Below, piece after piece: positions 1 to 11,560 of a stretch of 64,000 nucleotides of DNA (the first letter of the stretch is position 1; every line of letters begins with the position of its first letter). Both the position numbers and the translations under genes were made by a program. The notes beneath the pieces are model-generated. The model was not told where the DNA came from. It ran no database searches and was given only the letters and a program-made list of their open reading frames with translations. The DNA is taken from the NCBI RefSeq assembly GCF_036850765.1, contig NC_089495.1:208432347-208496346 (forward strand), read 5' to 3'. This stretch comes from Saccopteryx bilineata. Lineage: Eukaryota; Chordata; Mammalia; Chiroptera; Emballonuridae.

Positions 1-67
1 GGGAATCGAACCCGGGTCCCCCGCACGCCAGGTTGACGCTCTACCGCTGAGCCAACCAGCCAGGGCC
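1..67 (-). mobile_element. tRNA-derived SINE head, cut by window edge
   Basis: On the minus strand this is the 5' head of the 'ccctggctggttggctcag' SINE family, with A box (tggctcagcgg) and B box (gggttcgattcc) at tRNA-like spacing. The body lies outside the window. It is inserted in, and truncates, the hAT copy at 68-244. Confidence 0.85.
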
Positions 68-244
68 TGATGTTTTATTTTTAAAAAATGACCAGATTCC
101 CTCTGTTACATCCGTCTAAGACTCACTCTTGATGCTTGTCTCGGTCACGTGATACATTTATCTGTCCTACCCTAAAGGCCGGTCCGTGAAAATATTTTCT
201 GACATGAAACCGGTCTGTAGCTCAAAAAAGGTTGAGGACCACTG
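68..244 (-). mobile_element. Nonautonomous hAT-type element, partial
   Basis: This is the reverse complement of the 3' half plus 5' terminal segment of the outer element at 3926-4559. It ends with the terminal repeat ...gttgaggaccactg at 244. The SINE at 1-67 interrupts it. At 114-121 it carries the uninterrupted octamer gtctaaga, which in the 3926-4559 copy is the target site of a second transposon, so this copy shows the empty site. Confidence 0.8.
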
Positions 245-1773
245 ATTTGGATGACATCACTAGCCACTGGTTCCCATCTTTCCAGAGATGTTGTATCAAA
301 ACACGCCGACACAAACACATTTGAAAATCGGTGTCTTTTCCCAAACGCACTGAGATTAAGCTACATTATCAAGAATATCCTAATGATCTTCCCCCCCCCC
401 CACTCCTCCTTCCTGCCTGTCCCTCGTGGCAACCCGGTTCCCAGGACCCACAGCGGAGACTTTGCCGTGAGCAGGCGTGTTCTTGCCCATGCTTACAACC
501 TGCAAATTACACGGCCATCGTTAAAACTGTGCCGGGCGGCCCTTCTCAGCCGGCTGCGGCTTCTGTTTGGTTGAGAGGAGTCGAGCGCTCACGTTGGGAT
601 GAGTCTCAGTTCTGTACGCTGGTGTCCGTGTCACATCACGTGTGTCACGGGTGCCTTCCCACCGTGTACACACACGCGCCACCGTGTAAAATACCACCGC
701 GACTATGGCATCTGGTTGTGGTGACCGGAGCTGACCGAGAGAACGCCTGGCGGGAAGGAGCCCCCACCCCCCACTCCGCTATCGTCTTCATCAGCACCTG
801 GCGTCTGCCTCCGACGGCGTCCGTCCCAGTCTAAGGGTGTGTGTGGCTTACAGGCTCCCTACCCATCCGTCTCCAGAGGGCAGGGGCAGCGGCTCCTTCC
901 TGCACCCTTCAACAGCCCCCCCACCGCGACCCCCTCCTCTCTGCCCTGGACAGCAGGGCCAGCAAACACGGGTGACCGATTCCACGCACGCACTGACAGG
1001 CAGAAAGGTCATTCGAGGGCGTCGATCCAGTTTAGAGGATTTCAACACGCACTCGGTCAGCCTTTGCACACAACGAGGAGGGGCGATGTTGCAAGCGCCC
1101 CCACGTGATCTCGGGGAAGCCCTTCAGAAACCCGAGGACACGGGTGAGCTGGGCCCCCGTTTGGGGAGGAGGCTACCCTCCGCATTTCAAACTCTCAGGG
1201 CAGCGTGTGAAGTGCCAGCGTCGAGGACCCGTTTCATAAACAACGGACCGGACCGAGGACAAGAGACAAACAACGAGTCGAGAGACGAACTAGGAAGGAT
1301 GCAAAGAACAGAGAGGAAAGGGGACAGCAGGTTTTCTTGGGGGGGGTGAGGGGTGGGATTCTGAAGATCTGGGTAGTTGACACTGAGGTGGTCCTTCTGA
1401 CGTGAATCAGGGGACGCTTGGATTTCTAGCGTGGGGCGGACCCTTCTGAGATCACCCATGTGTGTGTGCTCAATCCCTTTCCGCTTTAAAAAATACGAAG
1501 AGGGTTTGGTTTCTCGTTCTTCAAGCATATTTGCAAGTTACCCCTAAGCAGACCGTCTCTGAAAACCCTCTGTGCCCGCCGGGTCCCCCCGGGCCAGGGC
1601 TTGCCCGGGAGAGGCAGGTGCCGATGGGCTACCCCTAAGCACAGGGTGGTGGTGGTGGGGGCCGGCAGGGGGGACGCAGCAGCATGAACGCACCCCACTT
1701 GCTGGCAGGGATGATGGTGGGCTGCCGCTCAATGCCATCCAGACATTTTTTACTTTAAACTAGACCTCTAATT
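245..1773. other. No gene recognised
   Basis: Apparently unique sequence of mixed composition with a poly-C run at about 391-401. Open frames of up to 170 codons occur on both strands, but none shows a recognisable domain or repeat-independent support. I see nothing I can assign. Confidence 0.5.
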
Positions 1774-2214
1774 AGAAAGTGAGGCAAGGCCCTGGCCAGT
1801 TGGCTCAGTGGTAGAGCGTCAGCCTGGCGTGCAGAAGTCCCGGGTTCGATTCCCGGCCAGGGCACACAGGAGAAGCGCCCATTTGCTTCTCCACCCCCCC
1901 TCCTTCCTCTCTGTCTCTCTCTTCCCCTCCCACAGCCAAGGCTCCATTGGAGCAAAGATGGCCCGGGCGCTGGGGATGGCTCCTTGGCCTCTGCCCCAGG
2001 CGCTAGAGTGGCTCTGGTCGCGGCAGAGTGACGCCCTGGAGGGGCAGAGCATCGCCCCCTGGTGGGCAGAGCGTCGTCGCCCCTGGTGGGCGTGCCGGGT
2101 GGATCCCGGTCGGGCGCATGCGGGAGTCTGTCTGACTGTCTCTCCCCGTTTCCAGCTTCAGAAAAATACAAAAAAATACAAAAAAAAAAAAAAAAAAAGA
2201 AAAGAAAGTGAGGC
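1774..2214 (+). mobile_element. tRNA-derived SINE, full length, with target duplications
   Basis: The element body is about 1788-2202. It has a tRNA-like head with A box (tggctcagtgg) and B box (gggttcgattcc), a pyrimidine-rich stretch, a GC-rich body and an A-rich tail. It is flanked by a 12-bp direct repeat agaaagtgaggc at 1774-1785 and 2203-2214, as expected from L1-mediated retroposition. The perfect duplication implies a fairly recent insertion. Open frames across it (for example 158 codons on the minus strand) are SINE artefacts. Confidence 0.93.
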
Positions 2215-3240
2215 GAGTGGAAGAAATCCACTAAGCCAGATTAGTTTTGAACTCCAGTCCAGACCGTCCCCTGAGGTCATTAGCTCCAGCTGAAGAGAGG
2301 GCAAAAAAAGGAAAATAAAGCCTGCTTACCGCTTCTCACGCCAACATTCAGCTACCTCACCCTTGCGGAAACAGTCCTTGAAGGGAGGCAGACAGTGAAC
2401 CAAGTGTGGAAGGTGCGGGGTGAGAACCACGTGCAATGGAGTCTTGACAAGAGAGAGCCACGCGCCCCCCCCCCCCAGAGGTCTTTGTTCCGAGGACGGA
2501 AAGGGACGTTCGTTCGGCCAGACTGAACTATCCTGAGACCCCTGCGCTGGAGGTGGCGTGGCTCTTCCCAGACAGGGACCCCTGGAGAGGGTCGTGGGGA
2601 CCACAGTGACAGAGCTGGGGAGGTGGCTGCTGACCCAGCTAGTGCGGAGGATGAAAGAAAAGAGGACAGTAACGGTTAGACACTCCACAGAGGGCGATGC
2701 TTCACGCAGGGGCCAAGTCCGAGCCTGAGAGCAGCAGCAGATGTCACGGTAGATTGGAGTTGGACGAGGACTCGGTGGTTTGGGACAAGTAATTAAATCC
2801 CGCGTTGGGTTCCGCCTGGAGGGCCGGGCAGCTCAGCGGTGCCTAATTGTTACAACGGCAAAATCAGCGGATTGATCAAAGGAAAATTTTAGACTTCCTT
2901 ACACAGACCGAATACAGAAGGAACGCTATCCTCTGGTCCAACAAGATACATCCAGGGTGAAATTAAATTCAGCTAATTAAATTAGGACTGCACTCACCCC
3001 TACTTCTCTGCTTTACTAGGTTTTCCTAGCATTTATTAAGGACTTGTCATAAAATTATAGATCGGGTGAGTTGTAAGGACCCTGCTGGCTGCTCCCCATG
3101 AAACACGCCTTACTCACCGCCCTGCTTTTTAATTCCCCAGACAGCTCATTGTCCACACTCTTTGCCGAAAGCTCCCGGAGGCCGGGAGGTGGGGGTACCT
3201 CCCCTCCCTCTCTGAAATCGAGGTGAGAAATACGTTGTTA
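2215..3240. other. No gene; AT-rich block at 2770-3060
   Basis: Mostly unique sequence. At 2770-3060 an AT-rich block with several homeodomain-type cores (taattaaat, gctaattaaatt) has the composition of conserved noncoding DNA. That reading comes from composition only. A poly-C run lies near 2466-2475. Confidence 0.35.
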
Positions 3241-3246
3241 AATGCA

Positions 3247-3273
3247 CCACACACACACACACACACACACACA
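3247..3273. repeat. (AC)n microsatellite
   Basis: An uninterrupted AC dinucleotide run of about 13 units. Confidence 0.97.
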
Positions 3274-3725
3274 GGGAGAAAGTGGTAATTCTCAAATTCT
3301 GAGGACACTGGAGAAAGAAAGATGGGTGGCAAGGGGGTGGCAGGATGGGTACATTCCAGGGGCCACAGCGAGAGGGGCTGGGAAAGCAGTGAGAATTGGA
3401 ACACAAGGTGGCGGGTGACTGTAGCCCCACACACAGCACCCTGGCACAGGGAGGAGCCGGGGGAGGAAGGACCTTGTTACTTGTTTCTCGAGTGAGGGCT
3501 GGCTCTTCCGGCAACCGTTGCCTTCCTTCCCTTTGCTCCCACCCCCGGAGGGGGGGCAGGGGGGTGCTGAGCCCATTCCAGGGTTAGGAGGCGTGAGGGC
3601 AGATGTCAGAGTGTGGCTGGGGGGGAGGGGCTGAACCGCTGCCTGCCTCTCCGCCCTCGCCCTCTCCAGCCAGTGCTGCCTCCTCTGTCTGAGGTTGTAT
3701 CCACTCAGCATCTAGAGGGCAGACA

Positions 3726-3746
3726 TTATATATATATATATATATA
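3726..3746. repeat. (TA)n microsatellite
   Basis: About ten alternating TA units close to the 3' edge of the L1 remnant. Confidence 0.95.
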
Positions 3747-3754
3747 AAATCAAA

Positions 3755-3925
3755 GTTACTTTATAAACAATAATATGCACCGGGCTTAAACATTTAGTTC
3801 AAGGAGTTTTGTCCATTGTACGCACTCGCGTGATCACCCACAACAAGATGCAGGATGCTTCTATTAGTCTGCCCCCAACCCCCCCCCAGTGTCCCCAGTC
3901 CTCTGTCCAGGTGATCTCCTTAAAG
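3755..3925 (-). mobile_element. L1 3'-UTR fragment, continues after hAT insertion
   Basis: On the plus strand this reads like the antisense of old mammalian L1 3'-UTR sequence, with landmarks such as 'gagttttgtccattgtacgcactcgcgtgatcaccca'-like order around 3805-3842. It continues at 4568 after the transposon block, so the hAT pair landed inside an L1. No reading frame survives. Confidence 0.6.
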
Positions 3926-4567
3926 CAGTGGTCCCCAACTTTTTTGGGGCCACGGACCGGTTTAATGTCAGAAAATATTTTCACGGACTGGCCTTTAGGG
4001 TGGGACGGATAAATGTATCACGTGACTGAGACAAGCATCAAGAGTGAGTCTTAGACCAGAGGTCCCCAAACTATGGCCCGCGGGCCGCATGCGGCCCCCT
4101 GAGGCCATTTATCCGCCCCGCCGCACTTCCGGAAGGGGCACCTCTTTCATTGGTGGTCAGTGAGAGGAGCATAGTTCCCATTGAAATACTGGCCAGTTTG
4201 TTTATTTAAATTTACTTGTTCTTTATTTTAAATATTGTATTTGTTCCCATTTTGTTTTTCTACTTTAAAATAAGATATGTGCAGTGTGCATAGGGATTTG
4301 TTCATAGTTTTTTTATAGTCCAGCCCTCCAACGGTCTGAGGGACAGTGAACTGGCCCCCTGTGTAAAAAGTTTGGGGACCCCTGTCTTAGACAGATGTAA
4401 CAGAGGGAATCTGATCATTTAAAAAAAATAAAACATCGTTCAGACCTAAATATAAATAAAATGGAAATAATGTAAGTTATTTATTCTTTCTCTGCGGACC
4501 GGTACCAAATGGCCCACAGACCGGTACCGGTCCGCAGCCCGGGGGGTTGGGGACCACTGCCTTAAAG
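3918..4567. mobile_element. Outer nonautonomous hAT element with 8-bp TSD
   Basis: The element occupies 3926-4559, with terminal inverted repeats beginning cagtggtccccaac and ending gttggggaccactg. It is flanked by a perfect 8-bp duplication ccttaaag (3918-3925 and 4560-4567), the hallmark of hAT transposition. Removing the nested element at 4057-4384 and one copy of its duplication leaves about 298 bp, so it is a MITE-sized deletion derivative with no transposase. A reversed partial relative lies at 68-244. Confidence 0.92.
4049..4392. mobile_element. Inner nonautonomous hAT element nested in the outer one
   Basis: A second element (4057-4384, 328 bp) has different terminal repeats (cagaggtccccaaac ... 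gtttggggacccctg) and a perfect 8-bp duplication tcttagac at 4049-4056 and 4385-4392. The flanking halves rejoin as continuous outer-element sequence, matching the uninterrupted copy at 68-244. It has no coding capacity. Confidence 0.92.
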
Positions 4568-7314
4568 GACAAGCGCTCTCTGACTCCCGTCACTACAGGC
4601 TAGTTTTGCTACGTGTGGTGTACTCATAGCTCTCACAGACACGGACTCACATACAGAGTGTACGGTTAGCATTGTTCTTTTTGGTGACCTGTGCGTGTGG
4701 TTGTGTATTAGCAATAGTTCATGCCTTTTTTTCATGCATTTAATGCATTTCTTATTATGAATATACCTCGATTTCTTCATCCATTCACCCGTCAATGGAC
4801 ATCGACAGTGTTTTCAGGTACGAGCTATTCTAATATGTGAGGCTGTGAGGGACATTCTTGCAAGAGTTGTTTTGTGGACACAATTTCATTTTGAAGGGAG
4901 GCTGGCAAATACCTAGGGGCAGAATTGCTGAGTTATAAGAGGAATTGTATACTTAAATCAAGCCAAAACTGCCAGAGACGTTCTCCCAACTACTGTTCCC
5001 CATGCCCACCAGGAGGGCGTGAGAGTCATAGTAGTTACTCTACGTCCTCGTCCTGGTCACACGAGGCGCCGTCTTTCAACGTCAGTCACACGCACAGATG
5101 CGAACTCCTATCTGGTTTCAACCTGAACTCCCCCAGTGACCAATGGTGTTAAACGTGTTTTCACACTCTCTTATTAGCCAGTTTTTTCTTCTCTTTTGTG
5201 AAGTGTCTGTTCAAGTCTTTCCCCTACTATTTTAATCGCGGTATGTGCCTTTTTATTATGGATGTGTTAGAGTTATTTAAACATTCTGGACGTCAAGTCC
5301 TCTGTTAGATAAATGTGTGAATATTTTCTCCCTTTCTGTGGCTGTGTGTTCATGTCCCTAATTGTCTCCTTTAAAGAGCACATTAAAAAAAAAATTTTTT
5401 TTTTGGAATGAATCCCATTTGACCTTTATGTTTCTTCTTACATTTTAGATCATTTGTTTTACCTAAAAAAAAAACAAAAACAACTCAGCCTCCATCCAGG
5501 TTGTGACACTATTCTGTGTTCTGCTAGAAGCAATATGGTTCTAGCTTTCACACTGAGGTGTGTAAGCTGCTTATAACTGCGGTTGTTATTTTGGTATGGA
5601 GCACGGTGGGGTCAAGTTCATTCTTTTCCTCCATACAGCCATACGGTTGTTTCGACATTATTTATTAAAAACACATTTTCCTCCCCCCCCCCCCCCATTG
5701 AATTTACTCGGTGCTTTTCACAAAAATCAATGTGACAGGCTATTTCTTGACCTTCTTCATTCTGTCCCATTGATGTTCTGGCCACATAATTTTTTTTTTA
5801 TGGCCACATAATTTTGATATCTGTTTTCCTTATTATTCAGTTGGTTGACCCTCTTGTTTTCTTTCCCATGATTTATTCTTTGACTCATGCATCATTTGGA
5901 GGTAGAGAACTTTGGCTTAATTTCCAACGCTTTGAAGGTTTTCTGGATGCCATTGGTTTATTAGTTCGCACTATTTGGGGCAGAGAACACATGCTGCATG
6001 TTTCCATCCTTGGCGTTTGCAGAGACGTGTTTTTATGGCACGCCATTACTCCGTCTGGGTGAACGTGCGATGCGCACTTGAGCACTCCTGCTGATTGGTA
6101 GTGCTGAGCAATGCTTTATGTCCTTATAGACTTGTTTTTTCAGTTGTTCTAGTAATTACTGGGAGAGAAGTGTTAAAAACCTCAAACTAAGACCGTGGAT
6201 TAATCTATGTCTCTTATCTCTGCCAGTTTCTAGTTACAATTTCTCAGCCTCTTATTATTTGTGTAACATTTAGGATCGCTATACCGTGGGTTGACACTCG
6301 AATAATTATGAAATAGCCTTCATTGTTGCTAGTGAGGCTACTTGTCTTAAAGTATTTTTTTTCTGTTATTAATGTAATTTCCTTATGCTTACTTTTTGCC
6401 TGATATAACTGTTCCCACTCACACTTTCACTCTGTCTACATTTAGAATGCATGTAGCGAACAGCATACAACTGGGCCTTGATTTTTTTTTTTTCCTCCTT
6501 GCCATCTGACAATCTCTTTTTTTTTGCCACGAAATGTTCAGCCTGTTAACTTTAAGTGTAGTCGCCAAGATAATTGGGTTTAAGCCTAGCATTTTGTCAA
6601 TTTTCCTTCCTTCTTTCTTTCATTGGCTCTTGGTGTTGTCGGGGTAACTGAACACTTTTGCGGACTTCCCCTTACCCCTTCTTCTCTCGTAGCTGTATCT
6701 TTTGCATTTATTTCAGTGGTTGCTCTAGACAGGACGATACTCTTTTTTTTTTTTAAATGACCACAGAGAGCGCCAATTAATGTTACCATTTCACAAACCG
6801 TGTAAATGCCTCGCACCCGTATCATTCCGTCCATTCCCCACCACGTTCTGCTCTTATTGTCACGGATTTCGCTTCTGTGTCTGTTACGAACCTTTCCGCA
6901 CTTTATCATTTGCGCTCTAGAAGCGGACAGGAGTCCTGTGCCATTTCCCCTGAACCCGAACAGCGTGCTTGGGCATTGTTGGGTAGGGCCCACGGCTGGG
7001 CACGAATGCCCTCAGCGTCTGTCTGTCTGTCGAAAAATGCCTCCGCCCGTCTTCACTCCGCAGTCTGAGCTCCGCAGTTTCCACTGGAACGCCTGCCTGC
7101 CTTCCTTCCGGCGCTCCCCATGCAGGCGGCGTCCCTTCCCCCAGAGCCCTGTCCAGACTCCCCATCTGTCCTTGACTTCAGCAGCTCGATTAGGACCTGT
7201 CTCGTGGTGGCCCCCTTGTATCCCTCCTGCTTGTAATCTACTGAGATTCCTGGATCTTTGGGTTGATGTCTATCCTACATCACTTCTTAGTAAACCCCAA
7301 CTGTGATTTCAAAT
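4568..7314 (-). mobile_element. Degenerate L1: 3' UTR and ORF2 remnant
   Basis: Reading the minus strand from high to low coordinates gives L1 ORF2 landmarks in order. An endonuclease-type segment lies near 6420-6560 (related to the 'CCLQETH' region). The C-terminal segment, including an HFTKE-like stretch, lies near 5190-5205. About 5600-5810 is antisense to late ORF2. Multiple stops and frameshifts mean it is inactive. Long T runs near 6482-6493 and 6742-6755 are decay products. Family assignment beyond L1 needs a repeat library. The 5' part (about 6600-7314) is less certain. Confidence 0.65.
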
Positions 7315-7728
7315 ACTTTCTATTTTTATTTACTTTTTATTTTTTTTTTGTATTTTTCTGAAGCCAGAAACAGGGAGGCAGTTGGACAGACTCCCGCATG
7401 CGCCCGACCGGGATCCACCCGGCATGCCCACCAGGGGGCGATGCTCTACCCATCTGGGGCACTGCTCTGCCACAATCAGAGCCATTCTAGCGCCTGAGGC
7501 AGAGGCCATGGAGCCATCCTCAGCGCCCGGGCCATCTTTGCTCCAATGGAGCCTTGGCTGCAGGAGGGGAAGAGAGAGACAGAGAGGAAGGAGAGGGGGA
7601 GGGGTGGAGAAGCAGATGGGCGCTTCTCCTGTGTGCCCTGGCCGGGAATTGAACCCAGGACTCCTGCACGTCAGGCCGACGCTCTACCACTGAGCCAACT
7701 GGCCAGGGCCACTTTCTATTTTTATTTA
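7315..7728 (-). mobile_element. tRNA-derived SINE, minus strand, 18-bp TSD
   Basis: The body is about 7333-7710, the same family as 1774-2214 but in opposite orientation, with the T-rich tail complement at the left and the tRNA-like head at 7620-7710. It is flanked by an 18-bp direct repeat beginning actttctattt at 7315-7332 and 7711-7728. It interrupts old L1-like sequence. Confidence 0.92.
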
Positions 7729-8870
7729 TTTATTTATTTTAAAAATTGATTTTAATTTCTTGTGCTTACAAAGATTCAAGTGTCCCACTGAATATATCTC
7801 CCTCTCCCCCACCCCGTGTTCCCCTTGATACCCCCTTTGTCCCCTCCCCCAGCCCCTCTCCCCCCTTCCCTTCAGGGTTTGCTGTCCTGCTCTCTATAAC
7901 GCTGTGTTACGCAGATTCTTTCTTTCTTTTTTTTTTTACACTGTTCCTTATCATCTGTCTTTTGGGGACTCAAATTACACTTATATCTGACTACGTGGTT
8001 TGGATGTATAAGTTCTCAGACATTCTCTTCCAGTTTTAAAAGTTGCTTTAATTTTGGTTCGGGTTTCAATCTGAATGGTTTATAAGGTCAGTGAACTCCT
8101 TTTGACTTCATTGCTGCTTGCTTTTCCTGTGTCTAGCCTTTTATGAAGCCTGTTGATACAATGTTACTATCTCATACTGTGTTATTGTTGTTGCATTTCT
8201 AATGGCTGCTAAAGTTTCCACAAGAATGTCCTATCTGTTCATACATGTGGGTCATGTTTATGCTAGCTCTTCTAACACAATTTTCATAGTTATACTAAAG
8301 TCCCTGTTTGCTAACTCAACAATTAGGTCATTTATGTGTTTGTTCTAATGACTATTCTTTTTTTTCTTTTGAAAATAGGTCACCTTTTTGTCTTCCTTTG
8401 TCTTACAATTTTAAATTATATTCCAGATATTGTATATAAAAAGATAGTTGGCAACGAATGAGTAATATTTATCCCTGACATGGTGGCTTGTGTCTTCCTT
8501 TGTCAGGATGCCAGTGCCGGGGGCTGAGTCAGTCTGATCCGTGATAGAACCAGGTCTGGGCTTTGGAAGGATCCATCCCATTGGGAGTGTTAGTTCATTT
8601 AAGTTTCATTTGTTCTCACCTCTCCGATGGGTCCTTACAAACCATGATAGTGTGTGCCATATCTGTCTTGTTCTCATTCTTTATATGGTATCGGCCGTCT
8701 CTTGTGCCTGTCTACACACTTACGCTAGAGATTTCTGTTATCTTTATTGTTATGATTATGGTCATGCTTTTATTAAACGCAGCAATGGTCTTCATCAATA
8801 TCGAGTAATTAAGCTATAATATAAATCCTTAGATAGGCTGTGTTGCTTCAGGAAAATTGTTGGCTATGGA
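7729..8870 (-). mobile_element. Probable retrotransposon remnant, L1-like
   Basis: AT-rich sequence whose plus strand resembles the antisense of old mammalian L1 (for example 'attccagatattgtatata' near 8420). It probably continues the element interrupted by the SINE. A pyrimidine-rich patch at 7795-7880 looks like another retrotransposon 3' end. Boundaries and family are uncertain, and there is no intact frame. Confidence 0.4.
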
Positions 8871-9304
8871 GTCCTTGGGCTTTGCGGAACACCATGCTAG
8901 CAGTTGCTATTGAACACTATAACGATTTATGGCAGGGGCTGTTGGATACCAGTTGGCTTCCGTAACTACTTTAAAGTCTACATTCAACACGAGGAAGCCA
9001 TACCTATCACCTGCTCTCAACCTGGATGTCTGAGGCCAGTCGTGAGTACGCAGCAAGATCTCACCTCTAGTCCAGGGAAACTTCAGTCAGCTGAGGCTCT
9101 GGGGAGGAGAGCCTGAGACGCAAGTGGGGACACAGAGAGGGCCTGAGGGGAGCTCCTTGCATGTGGGGATTAAATACAGAACTGGAACCCTTATGTAAGT
9201 CTTACAAGTTTCAGAGGCCTGGGGCCATAGACTGGGGGTAACGGAAGTAGATATAAGAATTAGGCTTCTTCTAAGAGACTCCAAAGGGTACATTAAATCC
9301 ATTC

Positions 9305-9523
9305 AAAAAGGCATTTATGCCTGACCTGTGGTGGCGCAGTGGATAAAGCGTCGACCTGGAAATGCTGAGGTCGCCGGTTCGAAACCCTGGGCTTGCCTGG
9401 TCAAGGCACATATGGGAGTTGATGCTTCCAGCTCCTCCCCCCTTCTCTCTCTCTGTCTCTCCCTCTCCTCTCTAAAATGAATAAATAAATAAATAAATAA
9501 AAATTTTAAAAAAAGGCATTTAT
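9305..9523 (+). mobile_element. Second-type tRNA-derived SINE with 14-bp TSD
   Basis: The body is 9319-9509. The head cctgacctgtggtggcgcag carries A box tggcgcagtgg and B box ggttcgaaacc, followed by a CT-rich patch and an (AAAT)n tail. A 14-bp target duplication aaaaaggcatttat lies at 9305-9318 and 9510-9523. It is shorter than, and distinct from, the family at 1788. Confidence 0.92.
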
Positions 9524-9562
9524 TGGACATCTCCTAGATTCCAGAGCCTGGGTTAGAAGAGT

Positions 9563-9830
9563 TTACTATTAGGTAACATTTATTGAACACCAATGGTCTC
9601 CTCAGGACCCCTGCTAAGCATTTTGGATGCACTGTCTTAATATGTCTTCGCCACGACCCAGTGAGGTAGAGGCAGCCCTAATGCTGACTTCATAGGCTTA
9701 GGGATGCACAGAAGGTGAGTCATTTTCTGATGTGCCCAAAGCCAGTAGCATATAGTGGAGCTAGGGTTAGACTCTAGACCAGATGAATTCAGAATAATTC
9801 TCACTTACAGGTGAAGAGACGGAGGCACTG
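9563..9830 (-). mobile_element. MIR SINE fossil
   Basis: The plus strand shows the antisense MIR series: an 'acatttattgaacac' start, then 'tgctaagcattttg', then 'gatgcacagaaggtgagtca', then 'cccaaagcca'. Divergence is heavy and there is no target duplication, as expected for this ancient family. Confidence 0.7.
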
Positions 9831-9844
9831 TAGCCGGTGCTGTC

Positions 9845-9982
9845 CTTTAGACCAGTGGTTTTCAGACCCTGTCATCTTCACACAACGTCAAGATGGTTCA
9901 CTCTTTTTCAGACCAGGACCAGAAATTTCTGGCGGACAGGCACCCATACACAGATGGGCGGTTGAAAACCACCATTTTAGAT
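9845..9982. mobile_element. Small hAT-like MITE
   Basis: About 122 bp (9853-9974) between inverted ends cagtggttttca and tgaaaaccacca. The flanking octamers ctttagac and ttttagat match at 6 of 8 positions, consistent with an aged hAT duplication. It is noncoding. Confidence 0.65.
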
Positions 9983-10465
9983 CAGGCACCTCGTGGAAAC
10001 AAAGATGGTGTTTTTCTCTGTTCCACGTCTCCACGTCTGTGCACCTAGTATAAGGTCTGGTGCACCGTGGAGTGTCAATAACTATTTGGATGAAGAAATG
10101 AAGTCATCAGTGCATGCTGGGCTCCAGGGACACTGGGGTGAGTCAGGCACGCTTTGGCCCCACCTCCCGTCACAGAGGAGGTAAACAAACAAATGAGAAG
10201 ACCACAGGGTCTTCAGGGATGACAGAGAAATCAAGACACAGCGTCCTGTCCTTGGCACACCCTGTTTACTGTGCCGTCTCCCCCGTGGGACGTTGGAGCT
10301 CCTGAAGGTGAGTCAGCATCCATCCGTTCTTTCTTTTTCATCCCACACGGAACAGGACGCTCAGTAGACGGCTGGTGGGTAAATCTCAGAAGGAGGAGGC
10401 AGAGGTGGACGTTTATGACCAGGGCAGAGAGTGTTACAGCAGTGGCGAGGTCTCAACAGAGTTTA
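9983..10465. other. No gene recognised
   Basis: Unique-looking sequence. Short overlapping open frames on both strands have no recognisable motif. Confidence 0.5.
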
Positions 10466-10897
10466 GAACAAACGGGACAGCCCTGGCTGGTTGGCTCAGT
10501 GGTAGAGCGTTGGCCTGGCATGCAGAAGTCCCGGGTTCGATTCCTGGCCAGGGCACACAGGAGAAGCACCCATCTGCTTCTCCACCCCTCCCCCTTTCCT
10601 TCCTCTCTGTCTCTCTCTTCCCCTCCTGCAGCCGAGGCTTCATTGGAGCAAAGATGGCCCGGGCGCTGGGGATGGCTCCTTGGCCTCTGCCCCAGGCGCT
10701 AGAGTGGCTCTGGTTGCGGCAGAGTGACGCCCTGGAGGGGCAGAGCATCGCCCCCTGGTGGGCAGAGCGTAGCCCCCTGGTGGGCGTGCCAGGTGGATCC
10801 CAGTCCGGCGCATGTGGGAGTCTGTCTGACTGTCTTTCCCCATTTCCAGCTTCAGAAGAAAAAAAAAAGAAAAAAAGAAAAAGAATAAACGGGACAG
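10466..10897 (+). mobile_element. tRNA-derived SINE with TSD
   Basis: Body about 10480-10882, same family as 1774-2214. A box tggctcagtgg, B box gggttcgattcc, GC-rich body, A/G-rich tail. The flanking repeat gaacaaacgggacag (10466-10480) versus gaataaacgggacag (10883-10897) has one mismatch. Confidence 0.92.
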
Positions 10898-11004
10898 ATC
10901 ACTGCCAGCCCTTAAGGAGGACGAGCTCGGGCTAGACTGAGGAATCTGGTGATGCCGAGGTCACAGGGGAAGGGGAGGAGAAGACAGGAAGGAGGAAGGA
11001 GCAG

Positions 11005-11048
11005 ATGGAGGGAGAGAGGGAGGGAGGGAGGGAGGGAGAGAGAGAGAA
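11005..11048 (+). repeat. (GGGA)n/(GA)n purine repeat
   Basis: A short GGGA/GA simple repeat of about 44 bp on the plus strand. Confidence 0.9.
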
Positions 11049-11254
11049 ACCTGACATTATCCAGACCCCTAAACCAGCCATGTCTGAACACCAATTCCTT
11101 GGACTTCTTAGTTCCAGGTTCATGAATTCTCTATTTTTTTATTTATGTAGCTTGAGTTTGGTTCCCATTTCGCAACTGAAAAGATTTTGACTTTAAATCG
11201 ATACACTGCTGTTCACTGACTGTGGTGTCTTCAACTATTTTTTTTTTTATCTGT

Positions 11255-11560
11255 TTAAAGCAAAAGCTGGCAAACCGGAACCAATGGGCCAAATCTGACC
11301 CACTGTTTTTGTGTAGCCTGTGAGCGAAGAGGAAGGATGGTTATTGTGTCTTTAAACGGTTGAAAAATAAAAAGAAGAGTATGTCACGATGTGAAAATCA
11401 CAAGAAATTCGGATACCCGTGTCCTGTGCTGTGGGAACCTCGCCATGCTCATCCATTTAGGTGCTGCCCATGGCCACGTCCGGCTCCCGCATGGCCGCGC
11501 CGAGAAGTTTGACCCAGCAGGTAGGACCCACAAGCCTACAATGCGGGTGTTTGCCAACCG
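11255..11560. mobile_element. Ancient DNA-transposon fossil, probable
   Basis: The order 'gctggcaaac', 'gggccaaatctgacccac', 'tttttgtgtagcctgtgag' and 'ctcatccatttaggtgctg' recalls an old mammalian hAT/Charlie-type nonautonomous element. The ends are eroded and no duplication is visible. Confidence 0.45.

Noticed and set aside
1788..1862. Functional tRNA gene in SINE heads (also 10480, 45343, 9319)
   Set aside because: A and B boxes are present but each is the head of a SINE with body, tail and target duplications. No proper tRNA 3' end or terminator.
1755..2293. Open frames of 158-161 codons around 2 kb, and similar ones at 7382-7749, 10271-10935 and 45173-45895
   Set aside because: All traverse the GC-rich SINE body and read the same SINE-derived peptides.
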